This document shows positions 55,283-63,856 of a stretch of DNA of 64,000 bases, piece after piece. Below the pieces are notes generated by a model that did no database searches, was not told where the DNA came from, and worked only from the letters and a program-made list of their open reading frames with translations. Both the position numbers and the translations under genes were made by a program. The stretch spans positions 1,984,001 through 2,048,000 of the forward strand of contig NZ_CP031455.1 of the NCBI RefSeq assembly GCF_003391135.1, read 5' to 3'. Source of the DNA: Streptoverticillium olivoreticuli subsp. olivoreticuli (GTDB lineage: Bacteria; Actinomycetota; Actinomycetes; Streptomycetales; Streptomycetaceae). Every line of letters starts with the position of its first letter. The first letter of the stretch is position 1.

Positions 55283-56211
55283 CCCTCGCCGCCGCCCCCG
55301 TCGCGTCGCTGTGCCTCCCCCGGCCCGACCAGTATGGCGGCCCGTCTTTGCAGGTTGTAGGAGGAAGGGCGGCTACCGGCGCCCAGCCTGCCGACGGCCC
55401 GGAGGATGTGTTTGGGCGGGAGTTGCCATCGTACGGTGGAGGGGACGGAGCGCAGGACGGTACCGGCGAGTCGCAGCCGGCGGGTGACGACGGGGGCGGC
55501 CGGGGCGGGCCGCCCGTAGAGCTCGTGGGCGTAGGCGGGCAGCGCCCCGTACGCGAGGGAGGCCACCCTCCCCCACAGCAGGTCGCGCGCCGGTCCCAGC
55601 GGTGGGCGGACCGGGGGCCGGCGCAGGAAGTCGTCGATCTGTCGCGCCTCGGGGGTGAGCGCGAGGCCGGGCCGCACCCGTTCGAAGTACGCCGCCATCG
55701 CCCGTGTCGTGGCCGGGACGTCGGCGGGGTCGAGGCCCACGAGCCGGGCGGAGACCCGGTGCTCGTCCAGGAAGGCGTCGGCCTGGGCGGCGGTGAGCGC
55801 CACGCCGGAGCGGCGGACGACCTGGAGGTAGGAGTCGACCTCGGCGCAGTGCACCCACAGCAGCAGTTCGGGGTCGTCGACGCCATAGCGCTCGCCGGTG
55901 TCCGGGTCGACGGCGGACAGCCGCCGGTGGATGCCGCGGACGGCCGCGCCCGCGCGCTCGGCGGCCTCCGTGGTGCCGTAGATGGTCGTGCCCACGAAGT
56001 TCGCGGTGCGCCGCAGCCGCCCCCAGGAGTCCTGCCGGCCCCTCTCGTCCTTTTTAAATGCAGCGGAGTTCTGGGTGACGCCGCGGACCGCGCGCGGGTG
56101 CAGCGCCTGGAGCCACAGCGCGCGGACGCCCGCGATCCACATCATCGGGTCACCGTGCAGCTGCCAGGTGACCGAGGCGGGTCCGAAGAGCCCGGGGTCG
56201 GCTTGCGGCAT
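55264..56211 (-). CDS. MpaB-type oxygenase (DUF2236)
   Basis: 315-residue protein of the MpaB/latex-clearing-protein-like family (DUF2236), haem- or metal-dependent oxygenases. It shows HGDPMMWIAGVRALWLQALHP at the N-terminus, the conserved His in LQALHPRAV, then ELLLWVHCAEVDSYL with its His and ARDLLWGRVASLAYG. Substrates of actinobacterial members are mostly unknown. The ATG at 56211 follows GGAGGT eight bases upstream, which decides against the ATG at 56244. The 3' end overlaps the kinase start, so oxygenase and kinase form one unit. It diverges from an acyl-CoA ligase. Confidence 0.82.
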   Translation of the reverse strand: MPQADPGLFGPASVTWQLHGDPMMWIAGVRALWLQALHPRAVRGVTQNSAAFKKDERGRQDSWGRLRRTANFVGTTIYGTTEAAERAGAAVRGIHRRLSAVDPDTGERYGVDDPELLLWVHCAEVDSYLQVVRRSGVALTAAQADAFLDEHRVSARLVGLDPADVPATTRAMAAYFERVRPGLALTPEARQIDDFLRRPPVRPPLGPARDLLWGRVASLAYGALPAYAHELYGRPAPAAPVVTRRLRLAGTVLRSVPSTVRWQLPPKHILRAVGRLGAGSRPSSYNLQRRAAILVGPGEAQRRDGGGGEGWRNPG

Positions 56212-56316
56212 GGGGCGCACCTCCGGTGGTCGGCTGCGACTCATACGATACGTGCTGCCGAGGCCGCTCAATCCCCGGCGGTACCAAGGCCGTTGTCCGT
56301 TCCACGAGGAGTTCCC

Positions 56317-57891
56317 ATGAGCAGTCGCCCCACGGCGCAGGCGCCCGTCGGCGCCCCGGGCCGGTTCGTGAGCTATGCCGAGTCCATACTCGACGCCCTC
56401 TCGGAGGACCCGCGGCGGGTGGTCCTCACCGAGGCGGACGGCCGGGAGACGGCGGCCGGTCCGTTCCGTGACGGCGTGCACCGCATGGCGCGGGAGCTCG
56501 CCTCGCGCGGCGTGCGGCGCGGCGGCACGGTGGCGCTGCTCTCGGGCAACCGGCCCGAGGCCCTCGCCGCCCGGTACGCGGCGAACCTGCTCGGCGCCCG
56601 GATCGTCTCCCTCTACGAGGGCATGGCCCCCGCCGCCCTGGCCGGGATCACCGCGAGCGTCGAGCCCGCCGTGCTGATCGTGGAGCCGCGGGCGCGGGAG
56701 GCCGCCGACGAGCTCCTGTCCCACGTGCGGCCTCCCACGGTGCTGGCCCTCGGCCCGAGCCCGCTCGGCGACGACCTCCTCGCGTGCGCCGCACGCCGCT
56801 CGGCGGACCCCGTGCCGGGCGCGGCGCGCCCCGACGACGACTGGTGCATCCGCCACACCGGAGGAACCACCGGCGTCCCCAAGGGCATTCGCCTGTCGTT
56901 CGCCGCCTATCCCCACGCCCTGGCCCGGATCGCCGTCGACGCGGGCTCCCCGCCCCGGTTCCTGGCCTGCTCGACGCTCGCCCACTTCGCCGGGATGGTC
57001 GCCGACGCGACCCTGCTGTGCGGAGGGTCGGTCGTCCTGCACCGCGCCTTCGACCCGGGCGAGGTGCTCGCCGCCGTCGAGCGCGAGCGGATCACCTGTC
57101 TGTGGCTGCTGCCACCGCTGCTCCACCGGCTGCTCGACCACCCCGCCGCGGCCACCACCGACCTCTCCAGCCTCCGCAGGATCACCTATGGCGGCAGCCC
57201 CGCCTCCCCCGCGCGCCTGCTCCGGGCGAAGGAGCTGTTCGGTCCGGTCCTGTACGGCGGCTACGGCCAGTCCGAGGCCGGGCACATCACCGAGCTGGCC
57301 CCCGAGGAGCACACCCCGGCCCGGCTGACCACGCACGCCACGGTCGGCAGGCCCGCGCCCGGGGTCGAGATCGCCGTCCGCGACGAGGACGGGAACCCCG
57401 TGGCCCCGGGCCGCACCGGCGAGGTGACCGTCCGCTCCCCGCAGGCCATGACCGGCTACTGGCAGCAGCCGGAGCTCACCGCCGAGGTCCTGCGCGACGG
57501 CTGGGTCCGCACGGGCGACGTCGGTTACCTGGACGACGAGGGCTTCCTCTACTTGGTCGACCGCCTCAAGGACATGATCATCGTCGTCGGCGGGCATGTG
57601 TACCCGACGGAACTGGAGGAGCTGCTGCTCACCCACCCCGGTGTCGCCGCCTGCGCCGCCTTCGGCGCGCCGGGCCGCGACGGCGGCGAGGAGGTGCACG
57701 TGGCCGTCGTCCCCGCGCCGGGCCGGAGCGTCACCACCGACTCGCTCCGCGAGTTCGTCACGGCGCGCAAGGGTGCGATGTACGCGCCCAGCGCCGTCCA
57801 CGTGCGCGCGGCCATCCCGCTGACCCCGGTGGGGAAGCCGGACAAGAAGCTGCTCCGGGCCACGTACGCGACACCGGGCCGCACCGCGTAG
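56317..57891 (+). CDS. AMP-dependent acyl-CoA synthetase/ligase
   Basis: 524-residue adenylate-forming ligase. The P-loop is IRHTGGTTGVPKGIRLS, then ITYGGSPASPARLL, YGGYGQSEAGHITEL, RTGDVGYLDDEGFLYLVDRLKDM and the catalytic Lys in TPVGKPDKK. Compared with long-chain FadDs the N-terminal domain is short and the substrate pocket region differs; it resembles fatty- or aryl-acid ligases of secondary metabolism. It is divergent from the MpaB-type oxygenase, with 105 bases between. GAGGAG lies before the ATG. Substrate unknown. Confidence 0.85.
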   Translation: MSSRPTAQAPVGAPGRFVSYAESILDALSEDPRRVVLTEADGRETAAGPFRDGVHRMARELASRGVRRGGTVALLSGNRPEALAARYAANLLGARIVSLYEGMAPAALAGITASVEPAVLIVEPRAREAADELLSHVRPPTVLALGPSPLGDDLLACAARRSADPVPGAARPDDDWCIRHTGGTTGVPKGIRLSFAAYPHALARIAVDAGSPPRFLACSTLAHFAGMVADATLLCGGSVVLHRAFDPGEVLAAVERERITCLWLLPPLLHRLLDHPAAATTDLSSLRRITYGGSPASPARLLRAKELFGPVLYGGYGQSEAGHITELAPEEHTPARLTTHATVGRPAPGVEIAVRDEDGNPVAPGRTGEVTVRSPQAMTGYWQQPELTAEVLRDGWVRTGDVGYLDDEGFLYLVDRLKDMIIVVGGHVYPTELEELLLTHPGVAACAAFGAPGRDGGEEVHVAVVPAPGRSVTTDSLREFVTARKGAMYAPSAVHVRAAIPLTPVGKPDKKLLRATYATPGRTA

Positions 57892-57950
57892 CCGTCAACC
57901 GGGCGGCGGGAGCAGCGCGTTGGGGCCGTCCTTGGACTCGGCGGCGGTCA

Positions 57951-58133
57951 TGGCACCGGATCCTCGACCGTACGTGTGCCGCCGCCGGATTCCGGCCACG
58001 CGCGGCGGTGCGCACCGAACAGGCCGCCACCGGGCCCGGTCCCGCCACCGGCCCGCTGACCACCGCGTTCCTCGACGTCCTGGCCGCGCACGCCCGCGCC
58101 GTGCCTTGGCCCATGCGGCGATCACCGCGCTGA
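57951..58133 (+). pseudogene. remnant of a LysR-family regulator (C-terminal piece)
   Basis: The plus strand encodes LDRTCAAAGFRPRAAVRTEQ, which resembles the late substrate-binding domain of LysR regulators, then a collapsed stretch and AFLDVLAAHARAVP, the usual end of such proteins. The expected GLGxALVP region between them is missing, there is no HTH, and the frame carries past the usual C-terminus. No start codon or ribosome site is visible. A relic is the simplest reading. Confidence 0.5.
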
Positions 58134-58183
58134 CATGCGGTCATTGCCCACCCCGCGGCTGCCGATTCACTAGTGTCTGAGCG

Positions 58184-59521
58184 GTGGCGACAAGCGAGAC
58201 AGACAACGGACATCCCCACCACGATCTCACCGGCCGCCGGCCGGCCCTGGACGCGGACCTCGACCGGCTCGGTGAGCAGCTGGCCGAATTCGCCCGCACG
58301 CAAGAGCGCATGCGCGGGTTACTGGGGGCGATACTCGCGGTCAGCGGGGAGCTGGACCTCCCCGTCGTGCTGCGTCGCATCGTGACCACCGCCATGGACC
58401 TCGTCGGGGCCCGCTACGGAGCCCTCGGCGTCCTGGACGAGGACGGCACGGAGCTCGCCGAGTTCATCCCCGTGGGCCTGACCGAGGAGGAGCGGGAGCG
58501 GCTGGCGGGGGTGGCGCTGCCGCACGGCCGGGGGCTGCTGGGCCTGCTCATCAGCGACCCGGAGCCGCTGCGCGTCGAGGCGATCGCCGAGCACCCGCAG
58601 GCGGCGCGGTTCCCGCCGGGCCACCCTCCGATGCGCTCGCTGCTCGGGGTCGCCATCACCGTGCGCGGCAAGGTCTACGGCAATCTCTACCTCACCGACC
58701 GCGAGGACGGCGCCGCCTTCGACGCCGCCGACGAGGCCGTGGTGGTCGCGCTGGCCGGCGCGGCGGGTGTCGCCATCGACAACGCCCGCCTGTACGGCCA
58801 GGTCCGCGCGGGTGCCGAGCAGTTCCAGCGGCTGCTGCTGCCGAGCCTGCCCGACCTCTCCCCCTTCGACTCCTGGGCCTTCTACCAGCCCGCCGCGGAT
58901 CCGGCGCTGCTGGGCGGCGACTGGTACGACGCGCTCGTACTGCCCGACGGCACCCGCGTGATGATCGTCGGCGATGTCCTCGGCCACGACGTGCGGGCTG
59001 CCGCCACGATGGCGCAGATCCGCAACATGCTGCGCGCCCTGGCCTTCGACTCCGACGCGCTGCCCAGCGAGCTGCTGAGCCGCCTCGACCGCACCCTGGA
59101 GGCCGTCACGGAGCCGACGATGGCCACCGTGTGCCTGGCCCGCATCGCGCCGTGCGAGGGCGGTTGGTCGCTGCTGTGGAGCAGCGCGGGCCATCCTCCG
59201 CCGCTCGTGGTGACCACGGACGGCGACGCGCGTCTCCTCGACGCCGAGGCCGATGTGCCGATCGGGGTCGACGCCGGGCTCGCGCGGTGCGACCACCGGT
59301 ACACGCTGCCGCCGGGGGCCACCGTGCTGATGTTCACCGACGGCCTGGTCGAGCACCCGGGCCGCGACCTCGACGAGGGCCTGCGCATCATCACGGATGT
59401 CGCCGCGGCGCATGCCGGAAAGCCTCTCGAAGTGCTGGCCCGGGCCGTCGCGGACGCCCGGCCCGGCGACGGACACGACGACATGGCCGTACTCGCCCTG
59501 CGCGCGCCCGACGAGAGCTGA
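58184..59521 (+). CDS. GAF-SpoIIE serine phosphatase (TTA at codon 46)
   Basis: 445-residue PP2C/RsbU-type phosphatase. A helical lead (about 20-50) precedes a GAF sensor domain (about 55-205, VVLRRIVTTAMDLVGARYGALGVLDEDG). The SpoIIE domain (about 225-440) has GGDWYDALVLPDGTRVMIVGDVLGHDV and the acidic FTDGLVEHPGRD and GHDDMAVLAL motifs. Codon 46 (58319-58321, MRGLLGA) is TTA, so it should be bldA-dependent. It would dephosphorylate an anti-anti-sigma factor; no partner lies nearby. The GTG at 58184 has only a weak ribosome site. It lies between two decayed segments. Confidence 0.87.
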   Translation: MATSETDNGHPHHDLTGRRPALDADLDRLGEQLAEFARTQERMRGLLGAILAVSGELDLPVVLRRIVTTAMDLVGARYGALGVLDEDGTELAEFIPVGLTEEERERLAGVALPHGRGLLGLLISDPEPLRVEAIAEHPQAARFPPGHPPMRSLLGVAITVRGKVYGNLYLTDREDGAAFDAADEAVVVALAGAAGVAIDNARLYGQVRAGAEQFQRLLLPSLPDLSPFDSWAFYQPAADPALLGGDWYDALVLPDGTRVMIVGDVLGHDVRAAATMAQIRNMLRALAFDSDALPSELLSRLDRTLEAVTEPTMATVCLARIAPCEGGWSLLWSSAGHPPPLVVTTDGDARLLDAEADVPIGVDAGLARCDHRYTLPPGATVLMFTDGLVEHPGRDLDEGLRIITDVAAAHAGKPLEVLARAVADARPGDGHDDMAVLALRAPDES

Positions 59522-59534
59522 GCGCCGGGCCGGT

Positions 59535-59725
59535 TCAGCCGGCGGCCTCCCGCCCGGGCAGGGTGATGCGGAAGGCTGTGTGCCCCGGCCGGCTTCTCAC
59601 CTCGGCGGTGCCGCCGTGCGCGGTGACGACGGCGCGCACGATGGCCAGGCCCGGGCCGGTGGGGCCCGCGGCCCGCGAACGGCTGAGGTCCGCGCGGACG
59701 AAGCGCCCGAACACCTCTCCTCCAC
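59535..59725 (-). pseudogene. remnant of a sensor histidine kinase (ATPase C-terminus)
   Basis: The minus strand encodes [38 protein letters not shown] and a normal kinase end (FRITLPGREAAG). This is the last 60 residues of the HATPase domain. The glycine-rich G box, usually GGTGLGLAIV, reads GPTGPGLAIV, with two prolines that should block ATP binding. Everything upstream is gone: the frame stops being kinase-like at about 59725, where ApbE sequence on the other strand starts. Confidence 0.75.
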
Positions 59726-59731
59726 GCGGCG

Positions 59732-60133
59732 GGGGCGCGCAACACCTGCGTGAACGGCGGCGGCGACCTCCAGTTGCGCGGGGAGGCGGCGCCGGGCGTC
59801 CCCTGGCGGGTGGGCATCGCGCACCCGCTGCGCCCCGGCGCGGTGGCCGCCGTCGTGACGGGCCGCGACCTGGCCGTCGCCACCTCGGGCACCGCAGAAC
59901 GCGGTCCGCACATCCTCGACCCGCACACCGGCGAGCCCGCCTCCGGCTGCGCCTCGGTCACCATGGTGGGCCGGCGCCTCACCACGACGGACGCCTACGC
60001 GACGGCGGCGTTCGCCATGGGCCCGGCGGCCGCCCTGGCCTGGGTGTCGTCCCTCGACGGCCACGAGGCCCTCACGATCGACACCACCGGCCGCGCGGAC
60101 CGCACACCGGGGTTTCCGGGCGCGGATGCCTGA
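59732..60133 (+). pseudogene. remnant of ApbE (FAD:protein FMN transferase), C-terminal half
   Basis: The sequence from GARNTCVNGGGDLQLRG onward follows the second half of ApbE, including PWRVGIAHPL, DLAVATSGTAERGPHILDP, the TGEPASG turn and TTTDAYATAAFAMG with the metal-binding Asp. The first half, which holds the FAD site, is absent, and there is no start codon with a ribosome site. It begins about where the histidine kinase remnant ends, so the junction is a deletion scar. The remaining half alone should be inactive. Confidence 0.75.
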
Positions 60134-60167
60134 CCCCGGCCGGTGTCGGGTGGGGACACCCTCGGCC

Positions 60168-61010
60168 TCACGCGGCAGAGCCCGACGGTGGCGTATCCCC
60201 CGTCTCCTTCGCGAGGAGGGCGAGGGCCGCGGCGTCCGGGCCGCCCGGCTCGGCGATGCCGACGAGGAGCTGCTGCCCGGGCGCGCTCTGCACGTCGAAG
60301 GTCTGGTACGTCAGCTCGATCCGGCCCGCTTCGGGGTGCTGGAAGACCTTGGTGCGGCGGCCGAGGGCACTGACGCCGTGGGTGCGCCACAGCGCCGCGA
60401 ACTCCTCGCTGCCCGCGAGGAGTTCCGCGACGAGCGCGGTGATCCCGGGGTCCTTCGGGTCGTGCCCGGCGGCCAGCCGCAGGGCCTCTACCGAGTCGCG
60501 TGCGACGGTGTGCCAGTCGGCGAAGAGTTCCCGGGCGGCGGGGTCGTGGAAGAGGGAGCGGATCATGCCGCGCGGGTCGGCCAGGGGCGAGAGCAGGGCG
60601 TCGGCCAGCGCGTTCGAGGCGAGGATCTCCAGGCGGCGGTTGACGATGTAGGCGACGGCCGTGGGGAAGGCGTCCATCAGCCGCGACAGCGCGGCGTCGA
60701 CGTGGTCGGGCCGCGCCGGGGGTGTCTGCTTCGGCGCGAGACCGGCGAGGCGGTACGCGTGCCAGTGGGCTTCGGCGTCCAGGCGCAGGGCCCGGGCGAT
60801 GGCGTCGATCACCTGGCTGGAGGGGTTTCGCTCCCGGCCCTGCTCCAGGCGGGCGTAGTAGTCGGCGCTGACCCCGGCCAGCACGGCCACTTCCTCACGC
60901 CGCAGCCCCGCGACCCGGCGCGCGCCCGAACCTGGCGCCAGGCCCACGTCCGCGGGGCCGACCCGGGAGCGACACGCGCGCAGGAAGTCGCCCAGTTCGT
61001 CACCACTCAT
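60168..61010 (-). CDS. MmyB-type helix-turn-helix regulator
   Basis: 280-residue regulator: an XRE HTH (about 5-75, with RREEVAVLAGVSADYYARLEQG) and the MmyB ligand-binding domain (about 100-265, MDAFPTAVAYIVNRRLEILA ... LTYQTFDVQSAPGQQL). Such regulators often control a divergent oxidoreductase gene. Here an SDR gene lies divergently and a perfect 11-base palindrome (61046-61072) sits between them, 36 bases before this start; it is the likely binding site. The gene converges with the ApbE remnant. Confidence 0.9.
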   Translation of the reverse strand: MSGDELGDFLRACRSRVGPADVGLAPGSGARRVAGLRREEVAVLAGVSADYYARLEQGRERNPSSQVIDAIARALRLDAEAHWHAYRLAGLAPKQTPPARPDHVDAALSRLMDAFPTAVAYIVNRRLEILASNALADALLSPLADPRGMIRSLFHDPAARELFADWHTVARDSVEALRLAAGHDPKDPGITALVAELLAGSEEFAALWRTHGVSALGRRTKVFQHPEAGRIELTYQTFDVQSAPGQQLLVGIAEPGGPDAAALALLAKETGDTPPSGSAA

Positions 61011-61045
61011 TCGTCGCCGCCCATGCGAAAAAGGCTACGCCGCCT

Positions 61046-61072
61046 CTTCCTGGGTGTGGCGCACCCAGGAAG
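61046..61072. promoter_or_regulatory. perfect palindrome between divergent MmyB regulator and SDR
   Basis: CTTCCTGGGTG-N5-CACCCAGGAAG has perfect 11-base arms. Position and symmetry make it the probable operator for the MmyB regulator, controlling itself and the SDR. Confidence 0.65.
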
Positions 61073-61166
61073 TCACGTCCTGCCTGATCGGCGGGGCCCG
61101 GCGCATGCTCGAAAGTCCGTGGCGGAAAACCGCCGCGATCACCGGCTCCCGACCGAAGGGGTTCCC

Positions 61167-61910
61167 ATGACCGTCCCGCCCACCACCTCCCGCAGCAAGG
61201 TCGTCCTGGTCACGGGGGCGAGCAGCGGGATCGGCGAGGCCACGGCCCGGCGCCTGGCCGCCTCCGGCCACCGGGTCGTCCTCGGCGCCCGGCGTGCCGA
61301 TCGCGTCGCCGCCGTCGCCGCGGACATCCGGGCCGCCGGCGGCGCGGCCGACCACCGCGAGCTGGACGTCACCGGCCTGGAGAGCATGCGGTCCTTCGTC
61401 CGGGAGGCGCACGACCGGCACGGGCGGGTGGACGTCCTGGTGAACAACGCGGGGGTGATGCCGCTGTCGACGCTGGACGCGCTGAAGGTCGACGAGTGGA
61501 ACCGCATGATCGACGTCAACATCCGCGGGGTCCTGCACGGCATCGCCGCGGTCCTCCCCCTCATGCGCGACCAGGGTGCGGGGCACATCGTGAACGTGGC
61601 CTCCGTCTCGGGACACCGCGTCGACCCCACCGCGGCCGTCTACAGCGCCACCAAGTTCGCGGTCCGCGCGATCTCGGAGGGGCTCCGGCAGGAGAGCCGC
61701 GACCTGCGCGTCACCGTGATCAGCCCCGGCTTCACCCGAAGCGAGCTGACCGAGGGCATCAGCGACACCGGGGTACGCGAGGCGGTCCAGGGCCAGATGG
61801 GCATGGCCATCCCCGCCTCGGCCATCGGCGAAGCGATCGACTACGCGGTCGGCCAGCCTCTGGAGGTCGATGTCAACGAAATCGTCATCAGGCCCACGGT
61901 CCAGGGCTGA
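61167..61910 (+). CDS. SDR-family oxidoreductase
   Basis: 247-residue classical short-chain dehydrogenase. The NADP motif is GASSGIGEA with a following Arg pair (GARRADR), then NNAGVM, the Ser in VASVSGH and the catalytic YSATK. It is close to clavaldehyde-dehydrogenase/serine-dehydrogenase-like SDRs that Streptomyces has in many copies. The ATG at 61167 has GAAGGGG upstream. It diverges from the MmyB regulator across the palindrome and is likely its target. Substrate unknown. Confidence 0.9.
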   Translation: MTVPPTTSRSKVVLVTGASSGIGEATARRLAASGHRVVLGARRADRVAAVAADIRAAGGAADHRELDVTGLESMRSFVREAHDRHGRVDVLVNNAGVMPLSTLDALKVDEWNRMIDVNIRGVLHGIAAVLPLMRDQGAGHIVNVASVSGHRVDPTAAVYSATKFAVRAISEGLRQESRDLRVTVISPGFTRSELTEGISDTGVREAVQGQMGMAIPASAIGEAIDYAVGQPLEVDVNEIVIRPTVQG

Positions 61911-61941
61911 CGCGGGCCCCCGCTCCAGCGGAGCCGTTGCC

Positions 61942-62874
61942 TCAGGCCGCGCCCGCGAGCAGTTCCTCGGACAGGGTCCACAGGCGCCGCGCGTTGTCGG
62001 GGTCGAGGGCGTAGCGGGCCACTCCGCCCAGGGTGCCGGAGCGCCGGTCGACGGTCTCCGTCTCGTTGCAGTCGACGAAGTAGCGTCCGCCGATGCCTTC
62101 GAGGAGCGGTGAGGTGGCGAGCAGGACGGACGTGGCCGCACCCTGCTCGGTCGTCTTGATGAGTTCGGCGGGGACCTTTCCGCTGCCCCGGCCGCCGGTG
62201 TGGCGCTGGAGGTTGGTGTAGATGGCGCCGGGCATCAGGGCGTTGGCGGTGATGCCGTCGTCCGCCCAGCGGCGGGTCGCCTCCACGGCGAAGAGCACGT
62301 TGGCGGTCTTGGACTGGCCGTAGGCGAGCCACGGGTCGTAGGCGCGGAAGGCGAAGTCGACGTCGTCGAAGACCACCGGCGAGGACTGGTGGCCGGTGGA
62401 GCTGACCACCACGATCCGCGCCGCGCCGTCGGCGGCCAGCGCGGAGTGCAGGCCGGTGGCCAGGGCGAAGTGGCCGAGATGATTGGTGGCGAACTGCAAC
62501 TCCCGGCCCTGTGGGGTGTGTTGCTCGGGGCAGGCCATCACACCGGCGTTGTTCACCAGGATGTGCAGCGGGCCCCGCCAGGCGGCGGTGAACTGCGCGA
62601 CCGAGGCGGGGTCGGCCAGGTCCAGGCGCGTGACGCGCAGCGCCCGGTTGCCGGTCGACCCGGTGATGTCCTTGGCCGCGCGTTCGCCCGCGGCGGTGTC
62701 GCGGACGGCGAGGGTGACCTCGGCGCCGGTGCCGGCCAGGGCGCGCGCCGTCTCGACGCCGATGCCGGACGAGGCGCCGGTGACGACGGCGCGGCGGCCG
62801 GTGAGGTCGATGCCGGCGGCGACCTCACCGGCGGTGCTGGCGAAGCCGAACGGCGTCCGGATGAGCGCGCTCAT
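61942..62874 (-). CDS. SDR-family oxidoreductase (protochlorophyllide reductase-like)
   Basis: 310-residue SDR of the retinol dehydrogenase/protochlorophyllide reductase-like group. It starts with TPFGFASTAGEVAAGIDLTG, then GASSGIGVETARALA, NNAGVM, Ser in VVSSTGHQSS and YGQSK. The ATG at 62874 with GAGGAG upstream is chosen; an ATG at 62904 would overlap the preceding stop by ATGA and is also possible. It forms an operon with the SDR upstream (62901-63785), both likely under the LysR regulator at the window end. Substrate unknown. Confidence 0.88.
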   Translation of the reverse strand: MSALIRTPFGFASTAGEVAAGIDLTGRRAVVTGASSGIGVETARALAGTGAEVTLAVRDTAAGERAAKDITGSTGNRALRVTRLDLADPASVAQFTAAWRGPLHILVNNAGVMACPEQHTPQGRELQFATNHLGHFALATGLHSALAADGAARIVVVSSTGHQSSPVVFDDVDFAFRAYDPWLAYGQSKTANVLFAVEATRRWADDGITANALMPGAIYTNLQRHTGGRGSGKVPAELIKTTEQGAATSVLLATSPLLEGIGGRYFVDCNETETVDRRSGTLGGVARYALDPDNARRLWTLSEELLAGAA

Positions 62875-62900
62875 GGGGAACTCCTCGGTAAGTGGGGCGG

Positions 62901-63785
62901 TCATGGGGTGAGCAGCTCGTCCTGCTCGGTGGGGGGTGTCCCGTCGTGCCAGGGCAGGACCTTGCCGAAGCGCACGAGTTCGCCGTACAGCGCGGGGTCG
63001 ACCTCTTCGGCGAGCACCAGGTCGAGCACGGCGCGCGCGGCGTCGGCCGGCGCCTGGGCCTGGCTGAAGTCGCTGAACCAGGGCCGCGAGGTGGCGGTGT
63101 CGACCATGCCGGGGCAGACCGAGGCGACCAGGGTGCCCGTGGCGAGGTCGGCGTCCCGCCGCTCGGCCGCGACCGCCCGCACGGCGGCGACCTGGGCCAC
63201 CTTGGACGGCACGTTCAGCCAGCGCGGCCAGCCCGCTTCCTCCGCCGTCCGCGAGTGGACGGCGCTGCGCCAGGATTCGACGGCGTACTCGACCTGGTCG
63301 AGGGACGCGCCGTCGAACAGCGGGTGGAGCCGGGGGTCGAGGTGACCGAGGGTGCCCAGGGAGCTGGCGACGACGATCAGCCGTCCGCCGGGGCGCAGCA
63401 CCGGGCCGAAGGAGCGCAGGACGGCGTGTGTGCCGCCGTTGGCGACGTCGATGGCCTCGTCGGCCTGCTCCGCCTGCGACCGGTCGGGCATGAAGCGGGC
63501 GACGGCGTTGGAGATCACGATGTCCACCCCGCCGTGGCGCTCGGCGAGTTCGGCGGCGGTCGCGGCCACGGCGTCGGCGTCGGTGACGTCGAGGACCCGG
63601 CCCTCGACCCCGGCCCGCGTGCCGGACGACGCGATGTCCTCGGCGGCCTCCGCGACCCGCCGGGCGTTGCGGCCGGTGAGCAGGACGAGGTCGTCCGGGC
63701 CCATCCGGGCGGCGAGCCCCTCGACGAGCGCGCGGCCCAGTCCTTGGTTGGCGCCGGTGACCAGAGCGATGCGTGAAGCTGTCAT
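62901..63785 (-). CDS. SDR-family protein with altered active site
   Basis: 294-residue short-chain dehydrogenase-like protein. The NADP motif GANQGLGRALV, DVTDADAV, SNAVARF and SSLGTLGHL are recognisable and resemble carbonyl reductase (CBR1) types. At the YxxxK site the sequence reads LNVPSKVAQVAAVR: the Lys is present but the Tyr is replaced by Asn. It may use another base or be a non-catalytic member. ATG 63785 is used. It is divergent from the LysR gene over a perfect palindrome (63830-63850) and is the first gene of a two-SDR operon. Confidence 0.82.
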   Translation of the reverse strand: MTASRIALVTGANQGLGRALVEGLAARMGPDDLVLLTGRNARRVAEAAEDIASSGTRAGVEGRVLDVTDADAVAATAAELAERHGGVDIVISNAVARFMPDRSQAEQADEAIDVANGGTHAVLRSFGPVLRPGGRLIVVASSLGTLGHLDPRLHPLFDGASLDQVEYAVESWRSAVHSRTAEEAGWPRWLNVPSKVAQVAAVRAVAAERRDADLATGTLVASVCPGMVDTATSRPWFSDFSQAQAPADAARAVLDLVLAEEVDPALYGELVRFGKVLPWHDGTPPTEQDELLTP

Positions 63786-63829
63786 GGCATCCACGCTAGG
63801 GACCTCCCGCCCATGAGGCCAACGAAAGT

Positions 63830-63850
63830 TACGCATATCTGGTATGCGTA
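63830..63850. promoter_or_regulatory. perfect palindrome in the LysR/SDR gap
   Basis: TACGCATA-TCTGG-TATGCGTA has 8-base perfect arms and contains the T-N11-A core of LysR sites. It lies six bases before the LysR start and 45 before the SDR operon, the classic layout for autoregulation and divergent activation. Confidence 0.65.
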
Positions 63851-63856
63851 GAAGTC

